From: a bacterium
GTDB lineage: Bacteria > Verrucomicrobiota > Kiritimatiellia > CAIKKV01 > CAITUY01
Assembly (NCBI GenBank): GCA_037128595.1
Contig: JBAXWB010000018.1
Span: 1 to 64,000 of the forward strand
Length of the DNA: 64,000 nucleotides
Reading direction: 5' to 3'
The notes under the pieces are model-generated. The model searched no databases. It was not told where the DNA came from and was given only the letters and a program-made list of their open reading frames with translations. Below, in pieces: positions 7,993 through 16,579 of the stretch (position 1 is the stretch's first letter; the number at the start of each line of letters is the position of its first letter). The translations under genes were made by a program, and so were the position numbers.

Positions 7993-9750
7993 ATGCTCGC
8001 CGATAGACTGAAAGTGTTCATCCCGATGCTGTCGCCCTACAAGAGGCGGCTGTGGGGACTGCTGGGACTGACGGCCTTGTTATCAATCCTGGCGATGCTC
8101 CCGCCCCTGGTCATGCGGGCCATCGTCGACCGGGTGATCACCCCCGGGGACCGGGCCCCCCTCTTTATGCTGGGACTGGCCATGATCCTGCTACCCCTGT
8201 TGAGCGCCGGCTGTTCCTATCTGCAAACCCTGGGCATCACCTACGTAGGGCAGAAGTTTGTCTTCGACATGCGGCAGACACTCTACCGGCATTTGTTGCG
8301 GCTCTCCATGCGGTTCTTCGGCAAGACTGGCGTCGGCATGCTCGTCAACCGCCTCATGGGTGATACCGGGGCGGTCCAGAACCTGCTCACCGCACAAACC
8401 ATCAGCATCGTCTCCGATCTGGTCTGCTCCGCCTTCGCCATCACCGCCACCTTTCTCATCAACTGGCGGCTGGCCCTCGTCATCCTGCTCCTGATGGTGA
8501 TCTTCGTGATCAACGTCCGCCTCAACATCGGGTTCATCCGGCAGACCAACCGGAATTACCAGCGGTCCATGGACCGGCTGTCTGCCGGGCTGCAGGACCG
8601 GCTGATGACCACGATGGTCGTCAAAAGCTATGGAGCGGAGGCACGCGAACAGCGCGTGTTCCGGGCCCAGTCGGATTCCAGCCTGAAGCAGGTCCGCACG
8701 ATGCAGGTCGCCAATAACACCTTCTCGACGAACACCTCGCTGCTGGCCGAGGCCGGCCGCGCCACCATTTATTTTTCCGGCTGCGCGATGGTGCTCATGG
8801 AGTTGATGACCTATGGCGATGTGCTCGCGTTCACCACCTACGCCATGCAGCTGCTCTGGCCGGCCGTGCGGTTCTCGCTGCTGGCCAAACAGATCCAGGA
8901 TGTGGGTGTGGCCGCCGACCGGCTGACCGAGCTGTTCACGGAAACTCCCGAGATCCAGGATCTGCCCGATGCGCAGATCCTGCCCCGCCTGAGCGGCCGG
9001 GTGGATTTCGACCACGTTGACTTCCACTACAACCCCGGCAAGCCGATCATCCGCGACTTCAGTCTCCATGTGGCGCCCGGCCAGACGGTGGCGCTCATCG
9101 GGCCAACGGGGTGCGGCAAGAGCACCCTCCTCTCCCTGCTCCTGCGCTTCTTTGATGTCACCGGCGGGACCCTGCGGCTTGATGGCCATGATATCCGCAA
9201 GGTGCGGCTCTCACAACTCCGCCGCCAGTTCGGCATCGTGCTCCAGGAGCCGCAGCTCTTTACCGCCAGTATTGCCGACAACATCCGCTACGCCCGGCCG
9301 GGCGCCACCCAGGCGGAAATCGAGACCGCCGCACAGACTGCCGAGATTCACGACTTCATCATGACCCTGCCGAACGGCTACAACACCCTGATCGGCACCG
9401 AGGGCACCCAACTGTCCACCGGCCAGAAGCAGCGCATCACCATTGCCCGCGCCGTCGCGGCCAATCCGGCCATCCTCATCATGGATGAAGCCACCAGCGC
9501 CCTGGATAGTGAATCCGAGCAGGCCATTCAACTCGCCATGGAACGTCTGCTGAAAGACCGGACGGCCTTCATCGTGGCACACCGGCTCAGCACGATCCGC
9601 ACCGCGGACGTGATCATCCTGATGCGTCAGGGGCAGGTGCTGGAGCAGGGTAGCCATGATGACCTCATGAAAATCCCCGGCGGACACTATGCGGCCATCT
9701 ATGCCAAATTCATGGGGCGCGGCACCCTCGACGAAAGCCAGACCGCATGA
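7993..9750 (+). CDS. ABC exporter half-transporter, catalytically intact subunit
   Basis: A six-helix transmembrane domain (residues about 15-300) is fused to a nucleotide-binding domain. Walker A GPTGCGKST has its lysine at residue 376, Walker B ends in MDE with the catalytic Glu at 499, and the switch histidine is at 530 (VAHRLS). The signature is LSTGQ (474-478) rather than LSGGQ. There is no C39 peptidase domain at the N-terminus, so it is not a classical peptide-processing exporter. GAGGGG precedes the ATG at 7993. Its stop overlaps the start of the second half-transporter. In heterodimeric exporters the altered signature faces the degenerate site of the partner, which is what the next gene shows. 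Confidence 0.92.
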   Translation: MLADRLKVFIPMLSPYKRRLWGLLGLTALLSILAMLPPLVMRAIVDRVITPGDRAPLFMLGLAMILLPLLSAGCSYLQTLGITYVGQKFVFDMRQTLYRHLLRLSMRFFGKTGVGMLVNRLMGDTGAVQNLLTAQTISIVSDLVCSAFAITATFLINWRLALVILLLMVIFVINVRLNIGFIRQTNRNYQRSMDRLSAGLQDRLMTTMVVKSYGAEAREQRVFRAQSDSSLKQVRTMQVANNTFSTNTSLLAEAGRATIYFSGCAMVLMELMTYGDVLAFTTYAMQLLWPAVRFSLLAKQIQDVGVAADRLTELFTETPEIQDLPDAQILPRLSGRVDFDHVDFHYNPGKPIIRDFSLHVAPGQTVALIGPTGCGKSTLLSLLLRFFDVTGGTLRLDGHDIRKVRLSQLRRQFGIVLQEPQLFTASIADNIRYARPGATQAEIETAAQTAEIHDFIMTLPNGYNTLIGTEGTQLSTGQKQRITIARAVAANPAILIMDEATSALDSESEQAIQLAMERLLKDRTAFIVAHRLSTIRTADVIILMRQGQVLEQGSHDDLMKIPGGHYAAIYAKFMGRGTLDESQTA

Positions 9751-11684
9751 AGCCACACCACCGTAATATCCGTTTTCGCCCCCCGCGCCGGGAGTATGAG
9801 CCGAACGCCGGGCACATGGACCTCTATTTCCGCTTTCTGCGTGAATACGTCTGGCCCCACCGGCGGATGTTGCTGGCGATCTCCATCTGGTGGGTGGTGA
9901 ACGCCTGGACCCCGTTCCTGATGGCCTGGTACGGCCGGGTAGTGGTCGATTCGATTCTGGTCGTAACCACCACCTCGGAGACACCCAACGCGTCCGCCAC
10001 AGCCCCCGACCTCGCCCCGCACCAGACGGATCGGATGCCTGAAAAAACCGGCCCCACCGGGGTCCAGACCCGCGACCGGGGTCCGGAAATGACCGTCCGG
10101 TCTGCCGGGGCCATGGGGATGCTCGGGACGCTTTTCGGCATTTACCTGGCGACCCTGATCATCTCCAATGTCGGGTCCCGCATCGAGACCCGTGGCCGGA
10201 TCAACATCTCCCAGAAACTCACCGCCCGGCTCCGCGAGGATCTTCACCAGAAGGTCATGAGATTGTCCCTGGCTTACCATAAATCCCATGCCCCGGGCCG
10301 GTTGATGGCGCGCATCATGTCGGATGTCGGCGAGGTGCAGGATCAATTGTACATGACCTTCCTGACGTTCCTCAGCGCGTTCACGCTCATCACCACGGGC
10401 CTGACGATCCTCTTTGTACTCGACTGGCGTTTTGGCGTGATTGTGTTGCTGACCCTGCCCGCCTACCTGCTTGCCTACCGCCGGTCGCGCCGCGTGCTGA
10501 ATGAGGTCACCGCTGAACTCCGGCACACCAACTCCTGGATGTATTCCCTGGCCTCCCAGAAGCTTGACAGTATGCGGGCCATCCAGTCCTACGGCCGTGA
10601 AAAACATGAAGACCTGAACTTCCACCGGCTCTCCGCCTGCTTTCTGCGGGACACCATGCTGCAGCAAAAAGCCTCCGCCGGACTGGGCGCCCTGTGCACC
10701 ATTATTTCGACCATCGGGACCTGCGCCCTTTTCCTTTATGGCACCACGCGGGTGCTGGCTGGCGAGATGACCCTCGGCACCCTGATGTACGCCTACGGGG
10801 TGACGGCGGTGCTGTTTGGTCCGGTGATTACCCTGAGCCAGCTGAACGTCACCGTGGCCAAGCTGCTGGTCGTACTGCAGCGGCTGGTGCAGGTGCTGGA
10901 CGAAAAGGAAGCCATCGTCGATGCCCCCGACGCCATGGAGTTCCCGGTCCCCCTCAAGCGTGGCGTCACCCTGCTGAATGCGCATTTCCGCCACGAGCAG
11001 CAGAGCGAACCCGTGCTGGAGGATATTACCATGCATATTCCCACCGGGTCCTGGATGTGCGTCATGGGCGCGAGTGGCTGCGGCAAGAGCACCCTACTCC
11101 ACCTGCTCAGCCGCCTCTATGAGCCCCTGACGGGGGAGATCTTGTATGATCACGTTCCGCTGAACCGGATTCGTGCCGACGCCCTGCACCGGCGGGTGGT
11201 CCTCGTTCCCCAGGAGCCCCAAATCTTCGGCGGCTCGATCCGGGACAACATCTGCTACGGGAATCCTGATGCCAGCCCGCGCCAGATCATCGCCGCCGCC
11301 CAAGCGGCCGAAATTCACGACTCCATCATGGAACTTCCCGTCAAATACGAGACCCTGATCGGCGAGAAAGGCATGACGCTTTCCGGCGGTCAGCGGCAAC
11401 GCATCACGCTGGCGCGGGCCCTGCTGAGCCAACCCGACGTCCTGCTGCTCGACGACTGCATGTCGGCGCTGGACGCCGAGACGGAGCGCCGGATCCAGGC
11501 CACGCTCGTGAAAATCCTGGACGGCCGCACCGCGGTGATCGTCTCCCAGCGTGTCTCCATGGCCATGCGTTGCCAGCGGATCTGCGTCCTCGATGGCGGC
11601 GTGGTGGCCGAGACCGGCACCCACGACGACCTGGTGAAGGGGAACGGCTTCTACGCCCGCCTCTACCGCCAGCAGACCCGGTAA
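9747..11684 (+). CDS. ABC exporter half-transporter, degenerate-site subunit
   Basis: Second half of the heterodimer. It has an extended N-terminus (about 60 residues) and a roughly 50-residue Pro/Thr-rich insertion between the first two membrane helices. Walker A is intact (Lys 447) and the signature is canonical LSGGQ (545-549). The residue after the Walker B aspartate is Asp 570 instead of the catalytic Glu (LLLDDCMSALD), and the switch histidine is replaced by Gln 601 (IVSQRVS). Both changes are known from the non-hydrolysing site of TAP- or TM287/288-like heterodimers. It overlaps the preceding gene by four bases and ends the operon. The exported substrate is unknown. Confidence 0.92.
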   Translation: MKPHHRNIRFRPPRREYEPNAGHMDLYFRFLREYVWPHRRMLLAISIWWVVNAWTPFLMAWYGRVVVDSILVVTTTSETPNASATAPDLAPHQTDRMPEKTGPTGVQTRDRGPEMTVRSAGAMGMLGTLFGIYLATLIISNVGSRIETRGRINISQKLTARLREDLHQKVMRLSLAYHKSHAPGRLMARIMSDVGEVQDQLYMTFLTFLSAFTLITTGLTILFVLDWRFGVIVLLTLPAYLLAYRRSRRVLNEVTAELRHTNSWMYSLASQKLDSMRAIQSYGREKHEDLNFHRLSACFLRDTMLQQKASAGLGALCTIISTIGTCALFLYGTTRVLAGEMTLGTLMYAYGVTAVLFGPVITLSQLNVTVAKLLVVLQRLVQVLDEKEAIVDAPDAMEFPVPLKRGVTLLNAHFRHEQQSEPVLEDITMHIPTGSWMCVMGASGCGKSTLLHLLSRLYEPLTGEILYDHVPLNRIRADALHRRVVLVPQEPQIFGGSIRDNICYGNPDASPRQIIAAAQAAEIHDSIMELPVKYETLIGEKGMTLSGGQRQRITLARALLSQPDVLLLDDCMSALDAETERRIQATLVKILDGRTAVIVSQRVSMAMRCQRICVLDGGVVAETGTHDDLVKGNGFYARLYRQQTR

Positions 11685-11787
11685 ACGCTCTTGCTTGCGT
11701 TGTAGCATACCGACCAAATCCTGTCATATTCGAAACACCCGATATTATGAGGGTTGTGCAAACAGAAAAAAGGCATGTACTTTCGGC

Positions 11788-11816
11788 TTGAACATCAATA
11801 AGTGACCTTTCATAAT
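11788..11816 (+). promoter_or_regulatory. Sigma-70-like promoter of the nucleotidyltransferase pair
   Basis: TTGAAC (11788-11793) and CATAAT (11811-11816) are separated by 17 bases and lie 20 bases before the ATG at 11837. They stand in an AT-rich gap after the exporter operon. Prediction by consensus match only. Confidence 0.45.
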
Positions 11817-11836
11817 GAACTACAGAAAAGCTGGCC

Positions 11837-12028
11837 ATGGACACCAATAACGACCAATACGACATCTTGACGAAAATGACGCCTGAACAACGCCTACTGG
11901 CTTTCCTTAAATTGTGTCGTTCCGCGCGCCGGATCAAGGAGGCGGCATTTCGCCAATTTCATCCCGACTGGTCAGAAGACGAAATAAAAATGGCACTACG
12001 GGAAAGTTTCCTACATGCCCGAAGTTGA
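11837..12028 (+). CDS. Small helical partner protein of a nucleotidyltransferase
   Basis: A 63-residue protein beginning MTPEQRLLAF-like after a short polar N-terminus and ending in a basic helix-turn-helix-like stretch (WSEDEIKMALRESF). Short proteins of this type, with an early TPEQRL helix and a late segment with several acidic residues, are often encoded just upstream of stand-alone nucleotidyltransferases. Its last 14 bases overlap the next gene, indicating coupled expression. Base composition is visibly AT-richer than the exporter operon upstream, consistent with an acquired module. Role as antitoxin or adaptor is inference. Confidence 0.65.
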   Translation: MDTNNDQYDILTKMTPEQRLLAFLKLCRSARRIKEAAFRQFHPDWSEDEIKMALRESFLHARS

Positions 12029-12581
12029 TCCTGTATTAATTTTTGTGAACCGGCTGAACCAATTGGAAGCCCGATACATGGTCACCGGATCCGTAGCCAG
12101 CATCGCTTATGGAGAACCACGACTGACCCATGATATCGACATTGTCGTTGAGTTGGACAGGATCCAAGCGGGTAGGCTGGTTCTGAGTTTTCCTGCCCCG
12201 GACTTCTATTGTCCGCCCATTGACATTATCCGACTCGAACTCGCGCGTGAATGCGGAGGGCATTTCAACATCATTCACCAAGGGACGGGATTTAAGGCAG
12301 ACATCTATCCTTTGGGTCAAGATCCATGGTCGGCCTGGGGTTTGGCCCGGAGTAAAAAATTCATGCTTGAGGGGATGCCCATGATTCTGGCACCACCCGA
12401 GTACGTCATCGCGCGAAAACTAGAGTATTTCCAGGAAGGTGGCTCAGAAAAACATCTTCGCGACATACGAAGCATTTTGCGAGTTTCCCGCTCCCTGCTG
12501 AATATAGAGGAACTTGAGCGTTGGATCCAAATACGCCATCTGGAACGAGGCTGGCAACGGGTTCACGAACTTCCATTGTAA
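12015..12581 (+). CDS. Nucleotidyltransferase-fold protein (AbiEii/MNT-like)
   Basis: The N-terminal GSVASIAYGEPRLTHDIDIVV contains the nucleotidyltransferase GS motif and the DxD metal-binding aspartates. The C-terminal part (LAPPEYVIARKLEYFQEGGSEKHLRDI) matches the conserved K-x-x-H/R-xxD layout of the AbiEii-like or DUF6036-type families, where it helps hold ATP. 188 residues is normal for these stand-alone enzymes. Coupled to the 63-residue protein upstream, it resembles two-gene toxin-antitoxin or abortive-infection modules that transfer nucleotides to tRNA or proteins. A housekeeping role cannot be excluded. Confidence 0.78.
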   Translation: MPEVDPVLIFVNRLNQLEARYMVTGSVASIAYGEPRLTHDIDIVVELDRIQAGRLVLSFPAPDFYCPPIDIIRLELARECGGHFNIIHQGTGFKADIYPLGQDPWSAWGLARSKKFMLEGMPMILAPPEYVIARKLEYFQEGGSEKHLRDIRSILRVSRSLLNIEELERWIQIRHLERGWQRVHELPL

Positions 12582-12613
12582 ACGCCACTAACGTGCACCG
12601 CATCGTCAATCCG

Positions 12614-13786
12614 TTAGCTCTTACCGATGGGATCAATGCCGGCCCTCTGCCAGAACGGGGAGAGGTCCACAACCGTCCCCGTGCGTTGAGCCTCATCCAT
12701 TCCGAAGGCGGTGAAGGCCGCGCGCAGACCGTCCTCAAGGGAGGTGAGCGGGGGAGTTCCCTTCAACATGGTGTCAGCCAAACTGGTCCCCAGGATACTG
12801 TCACCCCCGCCATGCCCCCCTGAAGAGGTCGACCGGCAATCCTCAAGCTGGGTGTTGAACCCGATCCGCTTCACTTCCAACTGACCCGTCATGACGTCAG
12901 CGCGGAGGGTGCCTTCCGTTCCGCAAATATACATGCGGCGTTCGGGAATCCCGGTGATGCAATTCGTGTGGAATGAGGCGCGAGTCCCGCTCGCGAACTG
13001 GAGAATCGCCACCTGATTGTCGAGAATATCCTTGTCGGCATTAAAGGGATTCATGATATTCCCGTTAATCTTGTTGTTACTCCACGTGGTGAAGGCCTGC
13101 TTTCCGTCAGGCGACTTTCCCAGCCGTTCGGAATGGTGGGCATTGGCCGGGGTAAAGAAATCACAGCCACCAAAGGAGGCGGCCTTGACCGCCAGCGAGT
13201 CCGTCATCCAGTTGACCAGATCGATATCGTGACAGCACTTTTCCAGCAGATGGCTGCCAGCCCATTCGGTCTTACGACGCCAGTCGGCATGGATGTAGCC
13301 TCCGTGGTTGAATTCGAGTGTTTCATTGAATTCCATGCTAAGGATGGACCCGATTTTACCGGAGGACAGGATTTCCTTGATCCGCCGGTAGTGAGGGGAA
13401 TAGCGCAGGGTAAACCCGATGGTAAACAGTTTGCCGGATTTCCGCCAGGCATCGCGGATCGCGAGGCAATCGTCAACCGACAGCGCGAGCGGTTTTTCGC
13501 AGAAGACATTTTTTCCAGCTTCAAAGGCCGCGATCGTGTGACGGGCATGAAAACAATTCCAGGAACCGATCATCACCCATTCCACCGCCGGGTCACGCAC
13601 CAGGGCCTGATAATCCTCATGCACACGGGCGGTGGGATTATAAGCGGCCTTCGTGGCCTCGATGGAGTGGGGATTGGGATCACACAGCGCCACGATTTCG
13701 ACCTGATCTGTAGCCCGGGTCAAGTGCCCGAAAACATCTCGTAACCGCCCGCCACATCCGATCACTCCGATTCCTAATTTCTTCAT
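12614..13786 (-). CDS. Gfo/Idh/MocA-family oxidoreductase
   Basis: NAD(P)-dependent sugar or inositol dehydrogenase-type enzyme. The N-terminal Rossmann fold shows GIGVIGCGGRLRDVFGH, the second part has CEKPLALSVDDCLAIRDA with the family Lys of the EKP motif, and a beta-sheet domain carrying HLLEKCCHDIDLVNW, whose His and Asp are typical catalytic-site residues. The start chosen is ATG 13786 because AAAGGA lies eight bases before it; an ATG three codons upstream has no usable ribosome-binding site. It is divergent from an AraC regulator across a roughly 100-base gap, suggesting local control by a sugar-derived signal. Substrate unknown. Confidence 0.9.
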   Translation of the reverse strand: MKKLGIGVIGCGGRLRDVFGHLTRATDQVEIVALCDPNPHSIEATKAAYNPTARVHEDYQALVRDPAVEWVMIGSWNCFHARHTIAAFEAGKNVFCEKPLALSVDDCLAIRDAWRKSGKLFTIGFTLRYSPHYRRIKEILSSGKIGSILSMEFNETLEFNHGGYIHADWRRKTEWAGSHLLEKCCHDIDLVNWMTDSLAVKAASFGGCDFFTPANAHHSERLGKSPDGKQAFTTWSNNKINGNIMNPFNADKDILDNQVAILQFASGTRASFHTNCITGIPERRMYICGTEGTLRADVMTGQLEVKRIGFNTQLEDCRSTSSGGHGGGDSILGTSLADTMLKGTPPLTSLEDGLRAAFTAFGMDEAQRTGTVVDLSPFWQRAGIDPIGKS

Positions 13787-13892
13787 AGCCTGCATCCTTT
13801 TCGTTAAACCGTTGTTTGCTTGTGCTGCTTAAATCATCGATTAAGTTAATATATTGATTGAGACTGCCCTTGAAAATAGCAATAATGACGAT

Positions 13893-14792
13893 ATGTTTAA
13901 CAAAACCGATGATTGGAACGCCTGTTGCAAAGCGGCAAAGCGGATCACCCAGCATCCCAGGGATTATTTTCAGGGGCTTCCAGACACCCCTTTGATCCTG
14001 CCGAAAAACTTGTTGCTGTTCACCCGGCAGAAGGCCTTTTCGCAGGGACAAGGCTCGGCGCATCACCGGTTCCTGCTGATCCTCTGCCTCCAGGGGGATG
14101 GCTCCGTGATTGTGGATGATCATGTGGCGCGCCTCACTCCCGGCTCTGCCTTATTAGTCACCCCGCTCCAGTTCCACCATTACGCCCGTTTCACAGGCGG
14201 GCCATTGCTCTGGCTGTTCCTGAGTTTTGAATTGGATGAGGTGGAGGCGTTAAGCGCCCTGCGGGGCCGGGTCCTGGAGCTTACGCCCCTGCAAGTGACC
14301 TGCCTCAAGCAGTTGGCGGGGACCTATACGGACCTTGGCGAGAAACGGATGGCCAATCCGGAGATCACACTCCTCGCGGCCCTTATTTTGGGGGAATTCC
14401 ATGGCACATCAGCACCCGGAAGCCCTGCAAAACCGGCTCCCTCGAAAAACACCCGGGGCCTGATTCAAGAGGTGGCGCGCCAGGTCCATCTTCATGTCGG
14501 TGAAGCGATCCAGATCGCGGATGTGGCCAGAGCGGTCGGGCTTTCCGAAAGTCACCTCCGCGCCCGGTTCCAGGCCGCCGCCGGTCTCGGACTGGGTGCC
14601 TACATCCGCAGGCTTCGCCTGCATCGGGCCCGGACCATGATGCTGGCCACCGAATTGCGGCTTAAGGAGATTGCCGAGCGGTGCGGCTACGACTCCATCT
14701 ATACGTTCAGCCGGGCTTTCCATCGCGAGATGGGGATGAGTCCCAGCCGCTACCGGAAACCAGACGCTATTCCCCTTGCGTCCTTAACCTGA
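13893..14792 (+). CDS. AraC-family transcriptional regulator
   Basis: An N-terminal cupin-like sensing part is followed by a C-terminal pair of helix-turn-helix motifs: IADVARAVGLSESHLRARFQA and then LKEIAERCGYDSIYTFSRAFHREMGMSPSRYR, the family signature. The likely start is ATG 13893; the open frame also allows a TTG at 13854. Its position divergent from the Gfo/Idh/MocA oxidoreductase suggests it senses that pathway's sugar and controls the intergenic promoters. No well-formed operator was identified in the gap, only AT-rich partial palindromes around 13826-13845. Confidence 0.9.
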   Translation: MFNKTDDWNACCKAAKRITQHPRDYFQGLPDTPLILPKNLLLFTRQKAFSQGQGSAHHRFLLILCLQGDGSVIVDDHVARLTPGSALLVTPLQFHHYARFTGGPLLWLFLSFELDEVEALSALRGRVLELTPLQVTCLKQLAGTYTDLGEKRMANPEITLLAALILGEFHGTSAPGSPAKPAPSKNTRGLIQEVARQVHLHVGEAIQIADVARAVGLSESHLRARFQAAAGLGLGAYIRRLRLHRARTMMLATELRLKEIAERCGYDSIYTFSRAFHREMGMSPSRYRKPDAIPLASLT

Positions 14793-14859
14793 AAGGAATT
14801 ACAATCCTTATGTAGGTTACATACAGGAATGGTCTGCACATTTACCCGAGGAGGGTTAC

Positions 14860-15222
14860 ATGAAAAGGATTAGACACTTGGAACGCCGCGAAACACTGGC
14901 CTACTGGCCCGCGCTTGAGGAACAGACGGGTGACTCGGTAGGACTTGTCACCAACCTCAACGAGGAAGGCATCAGCATCCACAGCCATCACCAATTCGAG
15001 CAGGGACATCGGCTCAACATCAGGGTCGGGGTCGATCCGGAATTGACAGGCCGCCCCTTCATTCATCTTCATGTCGAAAACGCCTGGTGCCATCCCAGCG
15101 GCATCGAGGGGATCTACCACGCGGGATTTAAGCTCATCAACCTGTCGGAAGAAGCCCGGGACGGAATCCAGAAATTGCTGACGTCGTTCAGTTATCCCGC
15201 CCCCAGCCCTCCTCAGGGCTAG
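14860..15222 (+). CDS. PilZ-like domain protein
   Basis: A 120-residue single-domain protein. MKRIRHLERRET supplies the Arg-rich N-terminal c-di-GMP clamp (RxxxR). TNLNEEGISIHS takes the place of the (D/N)xSxxG motif, with Asn instead of Ser. The remaining beta-barrel strands (RPFIHLHVENAWC, IYHAGFKLINL) fit the PilZ fold. GGAGG lies close upstream of the ATG. It ends four bases inside the convergent glycosyltransferase gene; PilZ proteins often control such polysaccharide synthases. Whether it still binds c-di-GMP is uncertain because of the Ser-to-Asn change. Confidence 0.72.
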   Translation: MKRIRHLERRETLAYWPALEEQTGDSVGLVTNLNEEGISIHSHHQFEQGHRLNIRVGVDPELTGRPFIHLHVENAWCHPSGIEGIYHAGFKLINLSEEARDGIQKLLTSFSYPAPSPPQG

Positions 15223-16496
15223 CTTTCGTTGCCAACCTCAAGCTCCGTCTCAAAACGAACCGTCTTATCCCAGGTCCGTTCCTTCCTCACTACCACATCC
15301 TGATAAAGGGCGCGAATAATGGCGGCCATCCAGAGATACCCATAGAAGAAATACATCAATAGCCCAACCAGCAAGTTTCCTGGCTGCGCCTCTTTCTCGA
15401 GGGTGAGTGTGTACCAGATTTGTGCAAAGTAAAAGAGCGCGGTAAACTGCCAGAAGCAGAAAATCCACCCCGTATCATGGGTGAGGTGATTAACCCCAAA
15501 CAACGACAACATGAGCGCCGTTTGTGAAACCACGAGGGCAATGAGAAACAAGTAACTCATCGACAGCATGAAGAAATTCTCGAAGGTGCGCCACTTGTCT
15601 TTCGACAAAGTGAAGGTGCGCATGATTTTCATGATTGCGTAGTTATTTCCACGAGCCCAGCGGGTACGTTGTGTCATCCACACCTTCAGGGTCTCCGGCT
15701 CCTGCTCCCAGCTTTGCGAGAAAGGGACATAATCCACCCGCTGTCGCTCCATATATAAGCGCGTCGACAGTTCGCTATCCTCCGCCAGCGCCTCCTCGTC
15801 CCACCCCCCGACCTCAAGAAGCGTACTTCTCTTGATCACGTAATTGGTGCCTGTTAAAAAAGCGATTTTGAGCATCATATGCCGTCCGGCCTGTATGACG
15901 CCCTGAAAGCAAAGCCCTTCAATATTGACGCAACGGGTGAGAAAGTTCTGGCTTTTGTTGCCGCAGCGGAACTTGCCCACGGCCGCCGCCAACGAAGGGT
16001 CCGCGATGAACCGCGCCATTAACCGCAATAACGCCTCGGGCTCAGGACAGTTGTCGGCATCGTAAATGGCAATAAAGTCGTCTTTCACGCGCAAGGCGGC
16101 TGCATTCAAGGCCGCAGCCTTTCCCCTTCCCCCCTCCGGCTTTTGACGATGGTAGACCAGCACACGCGGGTTCTCCTCGTGCAGGCGGTCCAGAATAGCG
16201 GCGGTGCCATCGGTCGACGCGTCGTTGATAACCATCAAGGTGAGCTTGGTCTCGGGGTAGCGCAACGCCAGCAAGGTTCTGACCGTGCGCTCGATCACCA
16301 CCTCTTCGTTGTGGGCCGGCACCAGAATCGTAAGCGGCGGATATTGCGTGAGGTCAGGCCGTTCGCGGCTCATCTCCCTGACCGCCCGGCGGTGATGAAA
16401 CAAGGCGCCCAGCGCCAGGAAAAACTGATACACAACCATGACTGCAACCAACGTGGTTGAAACGATCGCAGCGTAATGCAGAAAATCGGACATCAT
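15219..16496 (-). CDS. Family 2 glycosyltransferase (polysaccharide synthase, PgaC/BcsA-like)
   Basis: Membrane-bound processive-type synthase. N-terminal helix VSTTLVAVMVVYQFFLALGAL, then the GT-A domain with LVPAHNEEVV, IYDADNCPEPEAL (DxD-like), the acceptor-site EDSELSTRL and the product-translocation QRTRWARG (QxxRW) motif. Two or more C-terminal membrane helices follow. The start is set at ATG 16496, with AAGGAA nine bases upstream; a longer frame to 16556 has no ribosome-binding site. The polymer made is unknown (poly-N-acetylglucosamine-like or other exopolysaccharide). The convergent PilZ-like gene overlaps its end by four bases. Confidence 0.88.
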   Translation of the reverse strand: MMSDFLHYAAIVSTTLVAVMVVYQFFLALGALFHHRRAVREMSRERPDLTQYPPLTILVPAHNEEVVIERTVRTLLALRYPETKLTLMVINDASTDGTAAILDRLHEENPRVLVYHRQKPEGGRGKAAALNAAALRVKDDFIAIYDADNCPEPEALLRLMARFIADPSLAAAVGKFRCGNKSQNFLTRCVNIEGLCFQGVIQAGRHMMLKIAFLTGTNYVIKRSTLLEVGGWDEEALAEDSELSTRLYMERQRVDYVPFSQSWEQEPETLKVWMTQRTRWARGNNYAIMKIMRTFTLSKDKWRTFENFFMLSMSYLFLIALVVSQTALMLSLFGVNHLTHDTGWIFCFWQFTALFYFAQIWYTLTLEKEAQPGNLLVGLLMYFFYGYLWMAAIIRALYQDVVVRKERTWDKTVRFETELEVGNES

Positions 16497-16579
16497 TCTA
16501 TTATTCCTTGCCTTGCTTTTGGCACCATTCCGCCAAAAGCATCGAAAGTAGACCACATCGGTCGCCGTAAGACAAGGGC

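Noticed and set aside
9699-11036. Long minus-strand open frame opposite the second ABC half-transporter
   Set aside because: Shadow frame caused by GC-rich codons; His/Gly/Gln-rich product without recognisable fold.
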